Below, piece after piece: positions 57,306 through 64,000 of a stretch of DNA of 64,000 nucleotides (position 1 is the first letter of the stretch; each line of letters starts with the position of its first letter). Made by a program: the position numbers and the translations under genes. The notes beneath the pieces were generated by a model, which saw only the letters and a list, made by a program, of their open reading frames with translations, did no database searches and was not told the origin of the DNA. The stretch is from contig NZ_JABEQM010000002.1 in the NCBI RefSeq assembly GCF_014174155.1, positions 310,001-374,000 of the forward strand. The letters are read 5' to 3'. Origin of the DNA: Gluconacetobacter tumulisoli. Its GTDB lineage: Bacteria > Pseudomonadota > Alphaproteobacteria > Acetobacterales > Acetobacteraceae.

Positions 57306-58055
57306 ATGCCGACTGTTCTGATCACCGGTTGTTCCTCGGGCTTCGGTCTCGAGACCGCGAAGCTGTTCCTCGAGAAGGGTTGGAACGTCGTCGCCACGAT
57401 GCGCCAGCCCAAGGCCGATCTTCTGCCCGATTCAGACAATCTCACCGTCCTGCCGCTCGACGTCACCGATCCGGACGGCGTCCGCGAGGCGTTCGGGCAA
57501 GCGGGTCATATCGACGTGCTGGTCAACAACGCAGGATTCGGCGCAGCCGTGCCGGTCGAACTGATCGAGCCGGATACGGCGCGCCTGCTGTTGGAGACCA
57601 ACACGCTGGGCACGCTGGCGACGATGCAGGCGATCCTGCCCGGGTTCCGCGAACGCCGCAGCGGTACCATTATCAACGTCACGTCGAGTGCGACGCTCAA
57701 GCCGCTACCGCTCATCGGCGTCTACCGGGCCAGCAAGGCGGCCGTGAACGCGCTCACCGAGAGCCTCGCGGTCGAGATGGAGCCATTCGGCGTGCGTGTG
57801 CACATCGTCCTTCCCGGACGCTCGCCCGAGACAAGCTTCGGCAGCAATGCCATGCCGCATCTGCGTGGGCTGGATAACGCCGACTACAAGCCGATGATCG
57901 AAGGCATGATCGCAAGCTTTCGCGAGGAGAGCGGTCCGGTCACCCATGCAACCGATGTGGCGGCGGCGATCTGGCGGGCAGCCACCGATCCGAACGCCCC
58001 GCTCAGGATCGCCGCCGGCGAAGACGCGGTGCAGTGGATGGCCGAGGCCGGATGA
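57306..58055 (+). CDS. short-chain dehydrogenase
   Basis: 249 residues from the ATG at 57306 (GGAG 7 bases upstream). LITGCSSGFGLETA at 5-18, NNAG at 74-77, Ser127/128 and Tyr140-x3-Lys144 in VYRASKAA are the SDR signature; the sequence is of the 'classical 2' type that acts on retinol- or steroid-like and small alcohols. Ends AVQWMAEAG. Target of the divergent AraC gene by position. Substrate unknown. Confidence 0.85.
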   Translation: MPTVLITGCSSGFGLETAKLFLEKGWNVVATMRQPKADLLPDSDNLTVLPLDVTDPDGVREAFGQAGHIDVLVNNAGFGAAVPVELIEPDTARLLLETNTLGTLATMQAILPGFRERRSGTIINVTSSATLKPLPLIGVYRASKAAVNALTESLAVEMEPFGVRVHIVLPGRSPETSFGSNAMPHLRGLDNADYKPMIEGMIASFREESGPVTHATDVAAAIWRAATDPNAPLRIAAGEDAVQWMAEAG

Positions 58056-58295
58056 CTGCAACCTGGCAAGCGACTACTCTCCGCCACCGGGAGTGGTCGC
58101 TTACGCAACGACGTCGGCATGAGTTGGATCAGTCGCGGGCGGCCATGTCCGGACACTGGCGACCTCGATCTGCTTGTCCGTAATGTGGGTGGGGCGTGCT
58201 GGATGTGATTTTTGTCCGCTCACATGCGGGTTTCGGGAAATCCGGTAGATGTGCGGGACAGAGGCGGCTGCGGGCGGGAGGTTTTCGCTGCGCGC

Positions 58296-59243
58296 CTACG
58301 CCAATTCCCCCAGATGTTCCCGCATCCATCCGGCCTCCTGACTGGCGTTGCGGCGGAAATGGCGCTTGAAGTCCCGGCTGAACTGGGCGGCGCTGGCATA
58401 GCCGACTGCGGCGGCAATAACGGCAATCGAGCCCTTGCGCCGTGCGATCATCAGCCTGGCTTCGTGCAGGCGCAGGGCCTTGATGTACTGGATCGGCGTG
58501 TTCCCGGTCAGGGACTTGAAGCCGGCGTGATAGGAAGGAACGCTCATACCGGCCGTTGCAGCGAGTTCCGGCACCGACAGTCCCTGATTGTAGCGTTCAC
58601 GGATCAGGGTCAGGCTCTGCACGATCCTGTCTGCCTTGTCATTGCGACGCAGCGCCGCCGTCAGCGCGCCACCCTGAGGCCCTACCAGTACGTGGTAATG
58701 CAGTTCACGCAGCAGCCCCGGGCCGAGAATGGCGAGTTCCCGCGGGGTGCAGAGGGCATGAAGCAGACGCCCGAGCACATCGGGAATGGGAGGCGTCATC
58801 GGACTTGAGACAAGGCTTCTCGCCGGCGTCCTGTCGTCATGACTGACCTGTCCATCCAGTGTGGTCACGATTTCAGCGGCAAGATGCAGGTCAAAATCGA
58901 AATAGATGGCGAGCAGGGGCTGGTCGGGACTGGCCTGCGAGGCCATTCGAAAGGGCACGGGGAGCGAAACGGCAAGGTAATGGTCGGCATCGTAGCGGTA
59001 GACCTCGCCATTGAGAAAGCCCTGCTTGGACCCTTGCAGTACGAAGACCGCACCTGGTCGGTAGAGGACGGGCACGTCCTCGAGAATGGTCTCGGACCGC
59101 AGGATGCGGATATTCGGCAAGGGCGTGACGTTGTAGCCATGCCGCGGTGCGAGTTCGGCGGCCAGCGCGAGGAGCAGAGAGGGTGTAGGTCGAGGATTCA
59201 TAGGATCGAGCAAGAAATCCAGAGAAACTGCGATAGAATGCAC
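58296..59243 (-). CDS. AraC-family regulator (AraC_N type)
   Basis: 315 residues from the ATG at 59243; a start at 59201 (MNPRPTPSLL) is equally possible. The N-terminal domain has ILEDVPVLYRPGAVFVLQGS and FRMASQASPDQPLLAIYFDF, typical of AraC_N. The C-terminal part has LSVPELAATAGMSVPSYHAG and IAVIAAAVGYASAAQFSRDF then KRHF. It is divergent from the SDR gene at 59297, with a 53-bp gap, so probably regulates it. Confidence 0.85.
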   Translation of the reverse strand: MHSIAVSLDFLLDPMNPRPTPSLLLALAAELAPRHGYNVTPLPNIRILRSETILEDVPVLYRPGAVFVLQGSKQGFLNGEVYRYDADHYLAVSLPVPFRMASQASPDQPLLAIYFDFDLHLAAEIVTTLDGQVSHDDRTPARSLVSSPMTPPIPDVLGRLLHALCTPRELAILGPGLLRELHYHVLVGPQGGALTAALRRNDKADRIVQSLTLIRERYNQGLSVPELAATAGMSVPSYHAGFKSLTGNTPIQYIKALRLHEARLMIARRKGSIAVIAAAVGYASAAQFSRDFKRHFRRNASQEAGWMREHLGELA

Positions 59244-59296
59244 GCCGATGTGATACTATCAGTCAAGGCATGAATGCAATCGAGCGGAGCGGAGCC

Positions 59297-60124
59297 ATGC
59301 CGGAGCAGATCTTTTTTATCACGGGCGCCAACTCCGGCTTGGGGTTTGCCATCGCCAAAGCCGCCCTTGAAGCGGGTCACCGGGTGATCGGTGCGGTGCG
59401 GTCGCACACCGCAAGGGCGTCGTTGCTGGAGCGGCTGCCGGATGTCCGCGCGGTCCTTTGTGACGTCACCGCGTTCGACCGCGTTCCCGCCATCGTCGCA
59501 CAGGCGGAGGAAGACCACGGCCCGGTCGACGTGCTTATCAACAATGCGGGCTATGGGCATGAAGGCGTGCTCGAGGAATCGCCCCTTGAGGAAATGCGCC
59601 GCCAGTTCGACGTCAATGTCTTCGGTGCGGTTGCGGTCGCCAAGGCGTTTCTGCCGCGTTTTCGCGAACGTCGCAGGGGCTTCGTCGTGAACGTGACATC
59701 GATGGGCGGCCTGATCACGATGCCAGGCATAGCGTACTACTGCGGCAGCAAATTCGCACTGCAGGGGATTTCGGAGGTCATGCGCGCGGAAATGGCGCCC
59801 TTCGGCGTTCATGTCACGGCGCTGTGTCCCGGGTCGTTTCGCACGGACTGGGCCGGGCGTTCGATGGTCAGGACCGAGCGCTCGATCGCGGACTACGACG
59901 CTCTGTTCGATCCGATCCGGGCCGCGCGGCACGAGAAGGACGGCAGGCAGCTGGGAGATCCCGCGAAGCTCGCATCTGCCGTGCTTGCGCTTGTTGCGTC
60001 GGATGCCCCGCCACCGCAACTGCTTCTGGGCAGCGACGCCCTGCGTCTGGTTCGTGAGCGTATGACTCGGCTGGACAGCGAAATTGCCGATTGGGAGGAA
60101 TTGAGCCGATCGACGGATGGCTGA
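59297..60124 (+). CDS. short-chain dehydrogenase
   Basis: 275 residues from the ATG at 59297 (MPEQIFFITGANSGLGFAIA, GGAG 7 bases upstream); an earlier ATG at 59270 is poorly spaced. ITGANSGLG, NNAGYG, Ser135 and Tyr148-x3-Lys152 in YYCGSKFAL define a classical SDR of the same subgroup as the one at 57306. Paired with the divergent AraC gene. Substrate unknown. Confidence 0.85.
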   Translation: MPEQIFFITGANSGLGFAIAKAALEAGHRVIGAVRSHTARASLLERLPDVRAVLCDVTAFDRVPAIVAQAEEDHGPVDVLINNAGYGHEGVLEESPLEEMRRQFDVNVFGAVAVAKAFLPRFRERRRGFVVNVTSMGGLITMPGIAYYCGSKFALQGISEVMRAEMAPFGVHVTALCPGSFRTDWAGRSMVRTERSIADYDALFDPIRAARHEKDGRQLGDPAKLASAVLALVASDAPPPQLLLGSDALRLVRERMTRLDSEIADWEELSRSTDG

Positions 60125-60169
60125 GAGCCTGTGTGGTGAGTTGAAGAATTGATAAACCGATGTTGCTCA

Positions 60170-60247
60170 TTATATTTCTGTGAAGGAGGGGCGACGGCCG
60201 TGGTGCAGGGCCTGAAGCAGGTCGAGCAGGCGGCTGGCGCGGGACAG
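60170..60247 (-). pseudogene. fragment of a YafY-type regulator N-terminus
   Basis: The minus strand reads LSRASRLLDLLQALHHGRRP before a stop at 60170, matching the usual first 20 residues of YafY/DeoR-type HTH-WYL regulators ('MsRasRLldLLq.LR..RrPvt'). The ATG is replaced by CTG and nothing follows, so it is a remnant. Confidence 0.55.
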
Positions 60248-60284
60248 GGTGGCTTCCTTTCGGAGGAGGGAGCGCGATCGCGCG

Positions 60285-61181
60285 TCAATCGCGCGATAGG
60301 GACAGCCCCTTGAGAAGGGGCGCGTGTGTGGCGAGCCTGCGGGATACGAATTCGGTGAAGAGCCGCACGCGCTTCGTCCTGCGCGTCTCCCCCTGCGTGA
60401 GAAGCCAGAGCGTTCCATGCCCGTGCAGGCCGGTGCCCGGCACCCTGGCCAGCAGGGGGTCGGCATCGCCGACGAAGCACGGCAGTTTCGTCATCCCGAT
60501 CCCTTGCCGCGTTGCGGCGATCTGCGCCTCGGCGTCCGGGGTCCTGAACGGGGTCCCTGTGGTGCGAACCTCTGCCTCGCGAGCCCAGCCCGGGAGTCCG
60601 TCAGTGTTTATGACGATCCAGCGGACAGGATCGGCCACACCGGCACGGCACGCGGCCAGGCGATCGCGCGACATATAGATGGCGCTGGACAATTCGGGGC
60701 CTGGCAGGCCGTGAAGATTGGGCGGCAGCGTTTCCCGGTCCAGCACGATGCGGATCGCGACGTCGGCCTCCCGGTTCGTCAGATTCGCGACCGCGCCGGT
60801 CGGGAGGATCTCCATCTCGATGTCCGGATACATGCGGGCAAAATCAGCAAGATCCGGCATGAGCAGATGTGTCGCGAGGAACGGCGGCAGCGTCACGCGC
60901 AAAAGCCCGCGCACGCTCTGGTCGCGACCGAAAACGCGTGTCTCCAGCTGGTGCGACGACGTTTCCATCTGGTTCGCGAACTCGAGAACCTCCTCGCCCG
61001 CTGCCGTCAGGCGATAGCCCGCAGGCCGCTTTTCGAACAGCTGCGTGCCGAGCTGCTCTTCAAGCTGGGCGATGCGCCGCAGCACGGTCGAATGGTTTAC
61101 CCCCAGATGCCCGGCGGCCGACCGCACCGAGCCGCCGCGCGCGACGGCCAGGAAGTAGCGAACATCGTTCCAATCGATCAT
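60285..61181 (-). CDS. LysR-family regulator
   Basis: 298 residues from the ATG at 61181 (MIDWNDVRYFLAVARGGSVR). The opening 'WnDvryFLavar.GS...AA..LgvnHsTv.Rri' is the usual start of a large LysR subgroup; SAAGHLGVNHSTVLRRIAQL is the recognition helix region. The effector domain is complete. It is divergent from the SDR gene at 61474, about 290 bp away. Confidence 0.85.
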   Translation of the reverse strand: MIDWNDVRYFLAVARGGSVRSAAGHLGVNHSTVLRRIAQLEEQLGTQLFEKRPAGYRLTAAGEEVLEFANQMETSSHQLETRVFGRDQSVRGLLRVTLPPFLATHLLMPDLADFARMYPDIEMEILPTGAVANLTNREADVAIRIVLDRETLPPNLHGLPGPELSSAIYMSRDRLAACRAGVADPVRWIVINTDGLPGWAREAEVRTTGTPFRTPDAEAQIAATRQGIGMTKLPCFVGDADPLLARVPGTGLHGHGTLWLLTQGETRRTKRVRLFTEFVSRRLATHAPLLKGLSLSRD

Positions 61182-61473
61182 GGTGCTCTCCGGCACCGCA
61201 CGGTGCGCCTTCCAAAGCCCGTATCCGATGCCATCGAACGTCTTCTCCGGCATCGGGCAGCATGGGTGGTGATCGTAGCCCATGCCGACAGGAACGGCCA
61301 CATTTCGAACCTCCGGCGGCAATCGTTACGACTGGCATCAATCGTCCATCCGGATCGATTTCGCACCACCGATGTGCGCGATTTCGCACTCAACGCCTGA
61401 CTCCGGCGGACCCATGTTGGGACTCTCGGGGATATCCCCGAACGATCGGAAACGGAGCCTGGAGGGAAAGATC

Positions 61474-62208
61474 ATGGGAAAGCTCGAGGGTAAGGTAGCC
61501 GTCATCACGGGTGGATCGAGCGGCATGGCGCTGGCCAGCGCCAGGCGGTTCGTTGAGGAAGGCGCCTATGTGTTCATCACGGGCCGGAGGCAGGAGGCGC
61601 TGGACGAGGCCGTCAGGCTGATCGGCCGGAACGTGACCGGCGTACGCGGCGACGCGGCCGATCTCGACGACCTCGACCGCCTGTTCGATACCGTCAAGCG
61701 GGAAAAGGGCAGGATCGACGTCCTGTATGCGAGCGCCGGCACGGGCGAAGCCGCCCCGCTGGGCGAGATTACCGAGCAGCATTTCGATGCGACCTTCAAC
61801 CTGAATGCGCGCGGCACGCTGTTTACGGTCCAGAAGGCGTTGCCGCTGTTCAACGATGGCGGATCGATCTTCATGACCGGGTCGGTGGCCTCGATCAAAG
61901 GGTTCCCTGGTTACAGCGTGTATGCGGCGAGCAAGGCGACGCTGCATGCGTTCGCACGCGGGTGGCTCAACGAGCTGAAGGGCCGGAACATCCGGGTGAA
62001 CGTGCTGCACCCGGGACCGATCGCCACGCCGATGCAGGACCAGGTCCTGACCGAAGAAGCGAAGCGGATGTTCGAATCCCTGATCCCGCGGGGAAAGATG
62101 GGTCGTCCCGAGGAAATCGCGGCGGCCGCGCTGTTTCTTGCTTCGGACGAGTCCAGCTTCGTGAACGGGGTGGAGCTGTCTGTCGACGGCGGGTTCTCGG
62201 CCATCTGA
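61474..62208 (+). CDS. short-chain dehydrogenase with variant nucleotide motif
   Basis: 244 residues from the ATG at 61474, preceded by GGAGGGAAAG. It has Tyr150-x3-Lys154 in VYAASKATL, Ser137/140 and the ending VELSVDGGFSAI of 3-oxoacyl-reductase-like SDRs. The glycine motif reads TGGSSGMALA instead of TGxxxGIG, and NNAG is replaced by ASAGT; both are known variants in this family. Divergent from the LysR gene at 60285 and followed by the F420-type oxidoreductase gene. Confidence 0.85.
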   Translation: MGKLEGKVAVITGGSSGMALASARRFVEEGAYVFITGRRQEALDEAVRLIGRNVTGVRGDAADLDDLDRLFDTVKREKGRIDVLYASAGTGEAAPLGEITEQHFDATFNLNARGTLFTVQKALPLFNDGGSIFMTGSVASIKGFPGYSVYAASKATLHAFARGWLNELKGRNIRVNVLHPGPIATPMQDQVLTEEAKRMFESLIPRGKMGRPEEIAAAALFLASDESSFVNGVELSVDGGFSAI

Positions 62209-62417
62209 AACCGCGCCGGAGCGCGGGAAGCGGCTGACCGGCGGGGATGCGCGTGTCCATGGTGGAACGATTTCCGCGCTGAACGCCCGGCCCGGCCGCG
62301 CGGACGTCGTTCACGGGGGGACGTCTGCGCGACGGTCGCCACAGGGCGGAATGGATAGCCCTGCGCCGCTGAAGGCCGGGGGGATCAATATCAACTGGAA
62401 TCAATTGGAGAAGCACA

Positions 62418-63017
62418 ATGCGCTACGCGATTGTAGGATTTGGCAGGATAGGCCAGGCCCTCGCCCACGCCTTCGCCCGCAGGAACATCGACGTGACAGT
62501 CGCGAGCCGCCGGCCGCCCGAGGCGCTGGCGCCGCAGGCGCGGGCGATCGGCCCCACGGTCGTCGCCGGGTCGCTGCGGGAGGCGCTCGAGGCCGACATC
62601 ATCATCCTGGCCGTTCCGTTCGAACAGCACCGGGAGGTTGCGAAGGCCCTGCCGAACTGGACAGGCAAGACGGTCATCGACGCGATGAACTCGTTGGCTC
62701 CCGTTGAGGAGATGGATGGCCTCCTGTCCTCCGCGTACGCTGCGAAGGCGTTCGCCGGTGCCAATTACGTGAAAGCGTTCAATCACCTGATTGCCGCCAC
62801 CCTGGCGACCGATCCGGTCGTCGAGGGCGGGCACCGGGTCGTCTTTCTGTCGAGCGACGACGAGGATGCGACCGCGCCCGTCGCGGCGTTGGCCAAGCAA
62901 CTCGGGTTCGCACCCGTCACGCTGGGAAAACTCGACGAGGGTGGCGCGCTGGTGCACGCACGCGGCCGCATCTGGGGACCGCTCATCTTCCAGGATGTGT
63001 TCAAGAAGGCGCAGTAA
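62418..63017 (+). CDS. NADPH-dependent F420 reductase-like protein (NAD(P)-binding)
   Basis: 199 residues starting MRYAIVGFGRIGQALAHAFA, a Rossmann nucleotide-binding start. ADIIILAVPFEQHREVAKAL, KTVIDAMNSLAPVEEMDG and AKAFNHLIAATLAT follow the order of the 'F420_oxidored' family. In acetic acid bacteria F420 is not expected, so it probably acts on another cofactor or substrate. It follows the SDR gene by 209 bp, possibly as part of the same LysR-controlled unit. Confidence 0.8.
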   Translation: MRYAIVGFGRIGQALAHAFARRNIDVTVASRRPPEALAPQARAIGPTVVAGSLREALEADIIILAVPFEQHREVAKALPNWTGKTVIDAMNSLAPVEEMDGLLSSAYAAKAFAGANYVKAFNHLIAATLATDPVVEGGHRVVFLSSDDEDATAPVAALAKQLGFAPVTLGKLDEGGALVHARGRIWGPLIFQDVFKKAQ

Positions 63018-63090
63018 TCGACCTGCGGCCGTCTGATACCGGCATGGCCTTCGGCGTTGTATTTCCGACGACCGGGAGGGGACGGCTAAA

Positions 63091-63123
63091 GCTCCCGGCA
63101 TCTGCGCACAGAGAACCGGGAGC
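63091..63123. terminator. hairpin between convergent genes
   Basis: GCTCCCGG (63091-63098) pairs perfectly with CCGGGAGC (63116-63123), an 8-bp stem with a 17-base loop. It lies between the convergent genes ending at 63017 and 63146, so it may end transcription in both directions. There is no T run. Confidence 0.5.
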
Positions 63124-63145
63124 GCTGCGCGCTGTCCGGCGCGCC

Positions 63146-63982
63146 CTAGCTTTGGACAAACTCCAGCAGATCCGCGTTGAGCACGTCCGCGTTGATGGTG
63201 AGCATGCCGTGCGAGAAGCCCGGGTAGGTCCTGAGGCGGGCGTTCGGCAGGAGCTTGATGGACTTCCGCGCGGAGGCGGCGATCGGCACGATCTGATCGT
63301 CCTCGCCGTGCAGGACGAGCGTCGGCACCGTTATCGCCTTGAGATCCCCTGCCTGGTCGGTTTCGGAGAACGCCCCGATCCCCTCGTAATGTGCCTTGGC
63401 GCTGCCCATCATGCCCTGGCGCCACCAGTTCCGAATCACGCCCTGATGCGCATTCGCCCCTGCGCGGTTGAAGCCGTAGAATGGGCCCGATGGCACGTCG
63501 AGGAAGAACTGGGCGCGATTGGCGGCGAGCGCGGCGCGGAAGCCGTCGAAGACATCGATCGGCAGGCCTTCGGGGTTTGCGTCCGTCCTGAGCATCAGCG
63601 GTGGCACGGCGCTGACCAGCACGGCCCTGGCGGTACGTCCGGACGGCTGGCCGTGCCGCGCCACGTAGCGCGCGACCTCCCCGCCGCCGGTGGAATGGCC
63701 GATATGAACGGCCCCCCGCAGGTCCAGCGCTTCGACGACGGCAAAGGCGTCGGCCGCGTAGTGGTCCATGTCGTGGCCGCCGGACACCTGCGCCGAACGT
63801 CCATGGCCGCGCCGGTCGTGGGCGATCACGCGAAAGCCCTTGTTCACGAAGAAGAGCATCTGCGCGTCCCAGTCGTCGGCCGAGAGCGGCCAGCCGTGAT
63901 GGAACATGATGGGACGGGCATCCTTCGGACCCCAGTCCTTGTAGAAGATGTCGACATCGTCCCTGGTCGTGACGAAGGGCAT
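63146..63982 (-). CDS. non-heme chloroperoxidase-type alpha/beta hydrolase
   Basis: 278 residues starting MPFVTTRDDVDIFYKDWGPK. The catalytic triad is visible: Ser97 in GHSTGGGE, Asp228/229 in HGEDDQIVP and His258 in GFSHGM; the oxyanion part is FHHGWPLSADDW. These are cofactor-free bacterial chloroperoxidases/perhydrolases, which in the cell more likely act as esterases. RVIAHDRRGHGRS is the usual second motif. The start codon lies 18 bp from the window edge. No signal peptide. Confidence 0.85.
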   Translation of the reverse strand: MPFVTTRDDVDIFYKDWGPKDARPIMFHHGWPLSADDWDAQMLFFVNKGFRVIAHDRRGHGRSAQVSGGHDMDHYAADAFAVVEALDLRGAVHIGHSTGGGEVARYVARHGQPSGRTARAVLVSAVPPLMLRTDANPEGLPIDVFDGFRAALAANRAQFFLDVPSGPFYGFNRAGANAHQGVIRNWWRQGMMGSAKAHYEGIGAFSETDQAGDLKAITVPTLVLHGEDDQIVPIAASARKSIKLLPNARLRTYPGFSHGMLTINADVLNADLLEFVQS

Positions 63983-64000
63983 GATCGCCTCCCGGTATCC

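Overview
The window is GC-rich, dense bacterial DNA with the look of an alpha-proteobacterial acetic acid bacterium (Acetobacteraceae, probably close to Gluconacetobacter). That placement is inferred from base composition, the GC-rich codon choice and the gene families present; no rRNA or other marker gene is in the window. No rRNA, tRNA or CRISPR array was found.

Layout. (1) 1-15.5 kb: part of a prophage. The minus strand reads from the control region leftwards: small HTH/zinc-ribbon protein, primase-helicase, small terminase, two tiny genes, large terminase, a Cys-rich small protein, portal, a small protein, a GroES-like co-chaperonin, a scaffold-like coiled-coil protein, head genes and the capsid. 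The left end lies outside the window. Facing right is a LexA/CI-type (S24) repressor, and hexamers matching those in its control region recur near 15.15 kb before a 104-aa gene. (2) 15.6-22 kb: a glycosyltransferase island with four transferases of different families and one exported protein. (3) 22-29.7 kb: a minus-strand catabolic operon (SDR, D-serine dehydratase-like fold-III PLP enzyme, RidA, TonB-dependent receptor, APC permease) divergent from an IclR regulator, with an inverted repeat between them. (4) 29.7-35.6 kb: another glycosyltransferase, EamA and MATE transporters, a GIY-YIG protein and a DUF2239 protein. (5) 35.6-43.2 kb: a mosaic, more AT-rich region with a siderophore-type TonB receptor and AraC regulator, a broken IS5-family element with 16-bp perfect ends, an AT-rich orphan gene, a Phd/VapC toxin-antitoxin pair and remnants of AraC and IS256-type transposase genes. 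(6) 43.3-50.3 kb: a D-aminopeptidase and two exported alpha-glucosidases (GH13 and GH31). (7) 50.4-64 kb: alternating regulators (LysR, AraC) and short-chain dehydrogenases, with AEC and MFS transporters, a GFA protein, an F420-type NADP oxidoreductase-like protein and a chloroperoxidase-type hydrolase.

Two families of palindromic intergenic repeats run through the window: one made of short GGGC-type hairpins (mainly 0.9-17 kb, including inside the prophage) and one of about 150 bp with complementary ends (14.4, 16.9, 45.6 and 50.4 kb).

How genes work together: the most coherent units are the phage morphogenesis operon, whose genes are joined by 1-4 bp overlaps, and the SDR/PLP-enzyme/RidA/TonB/APC unit, which reads as uptake and breakdown of a D-configured hydroxy-amino acid or a derivative. 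All functional statements come from reading motifs by eye; no database search was run.
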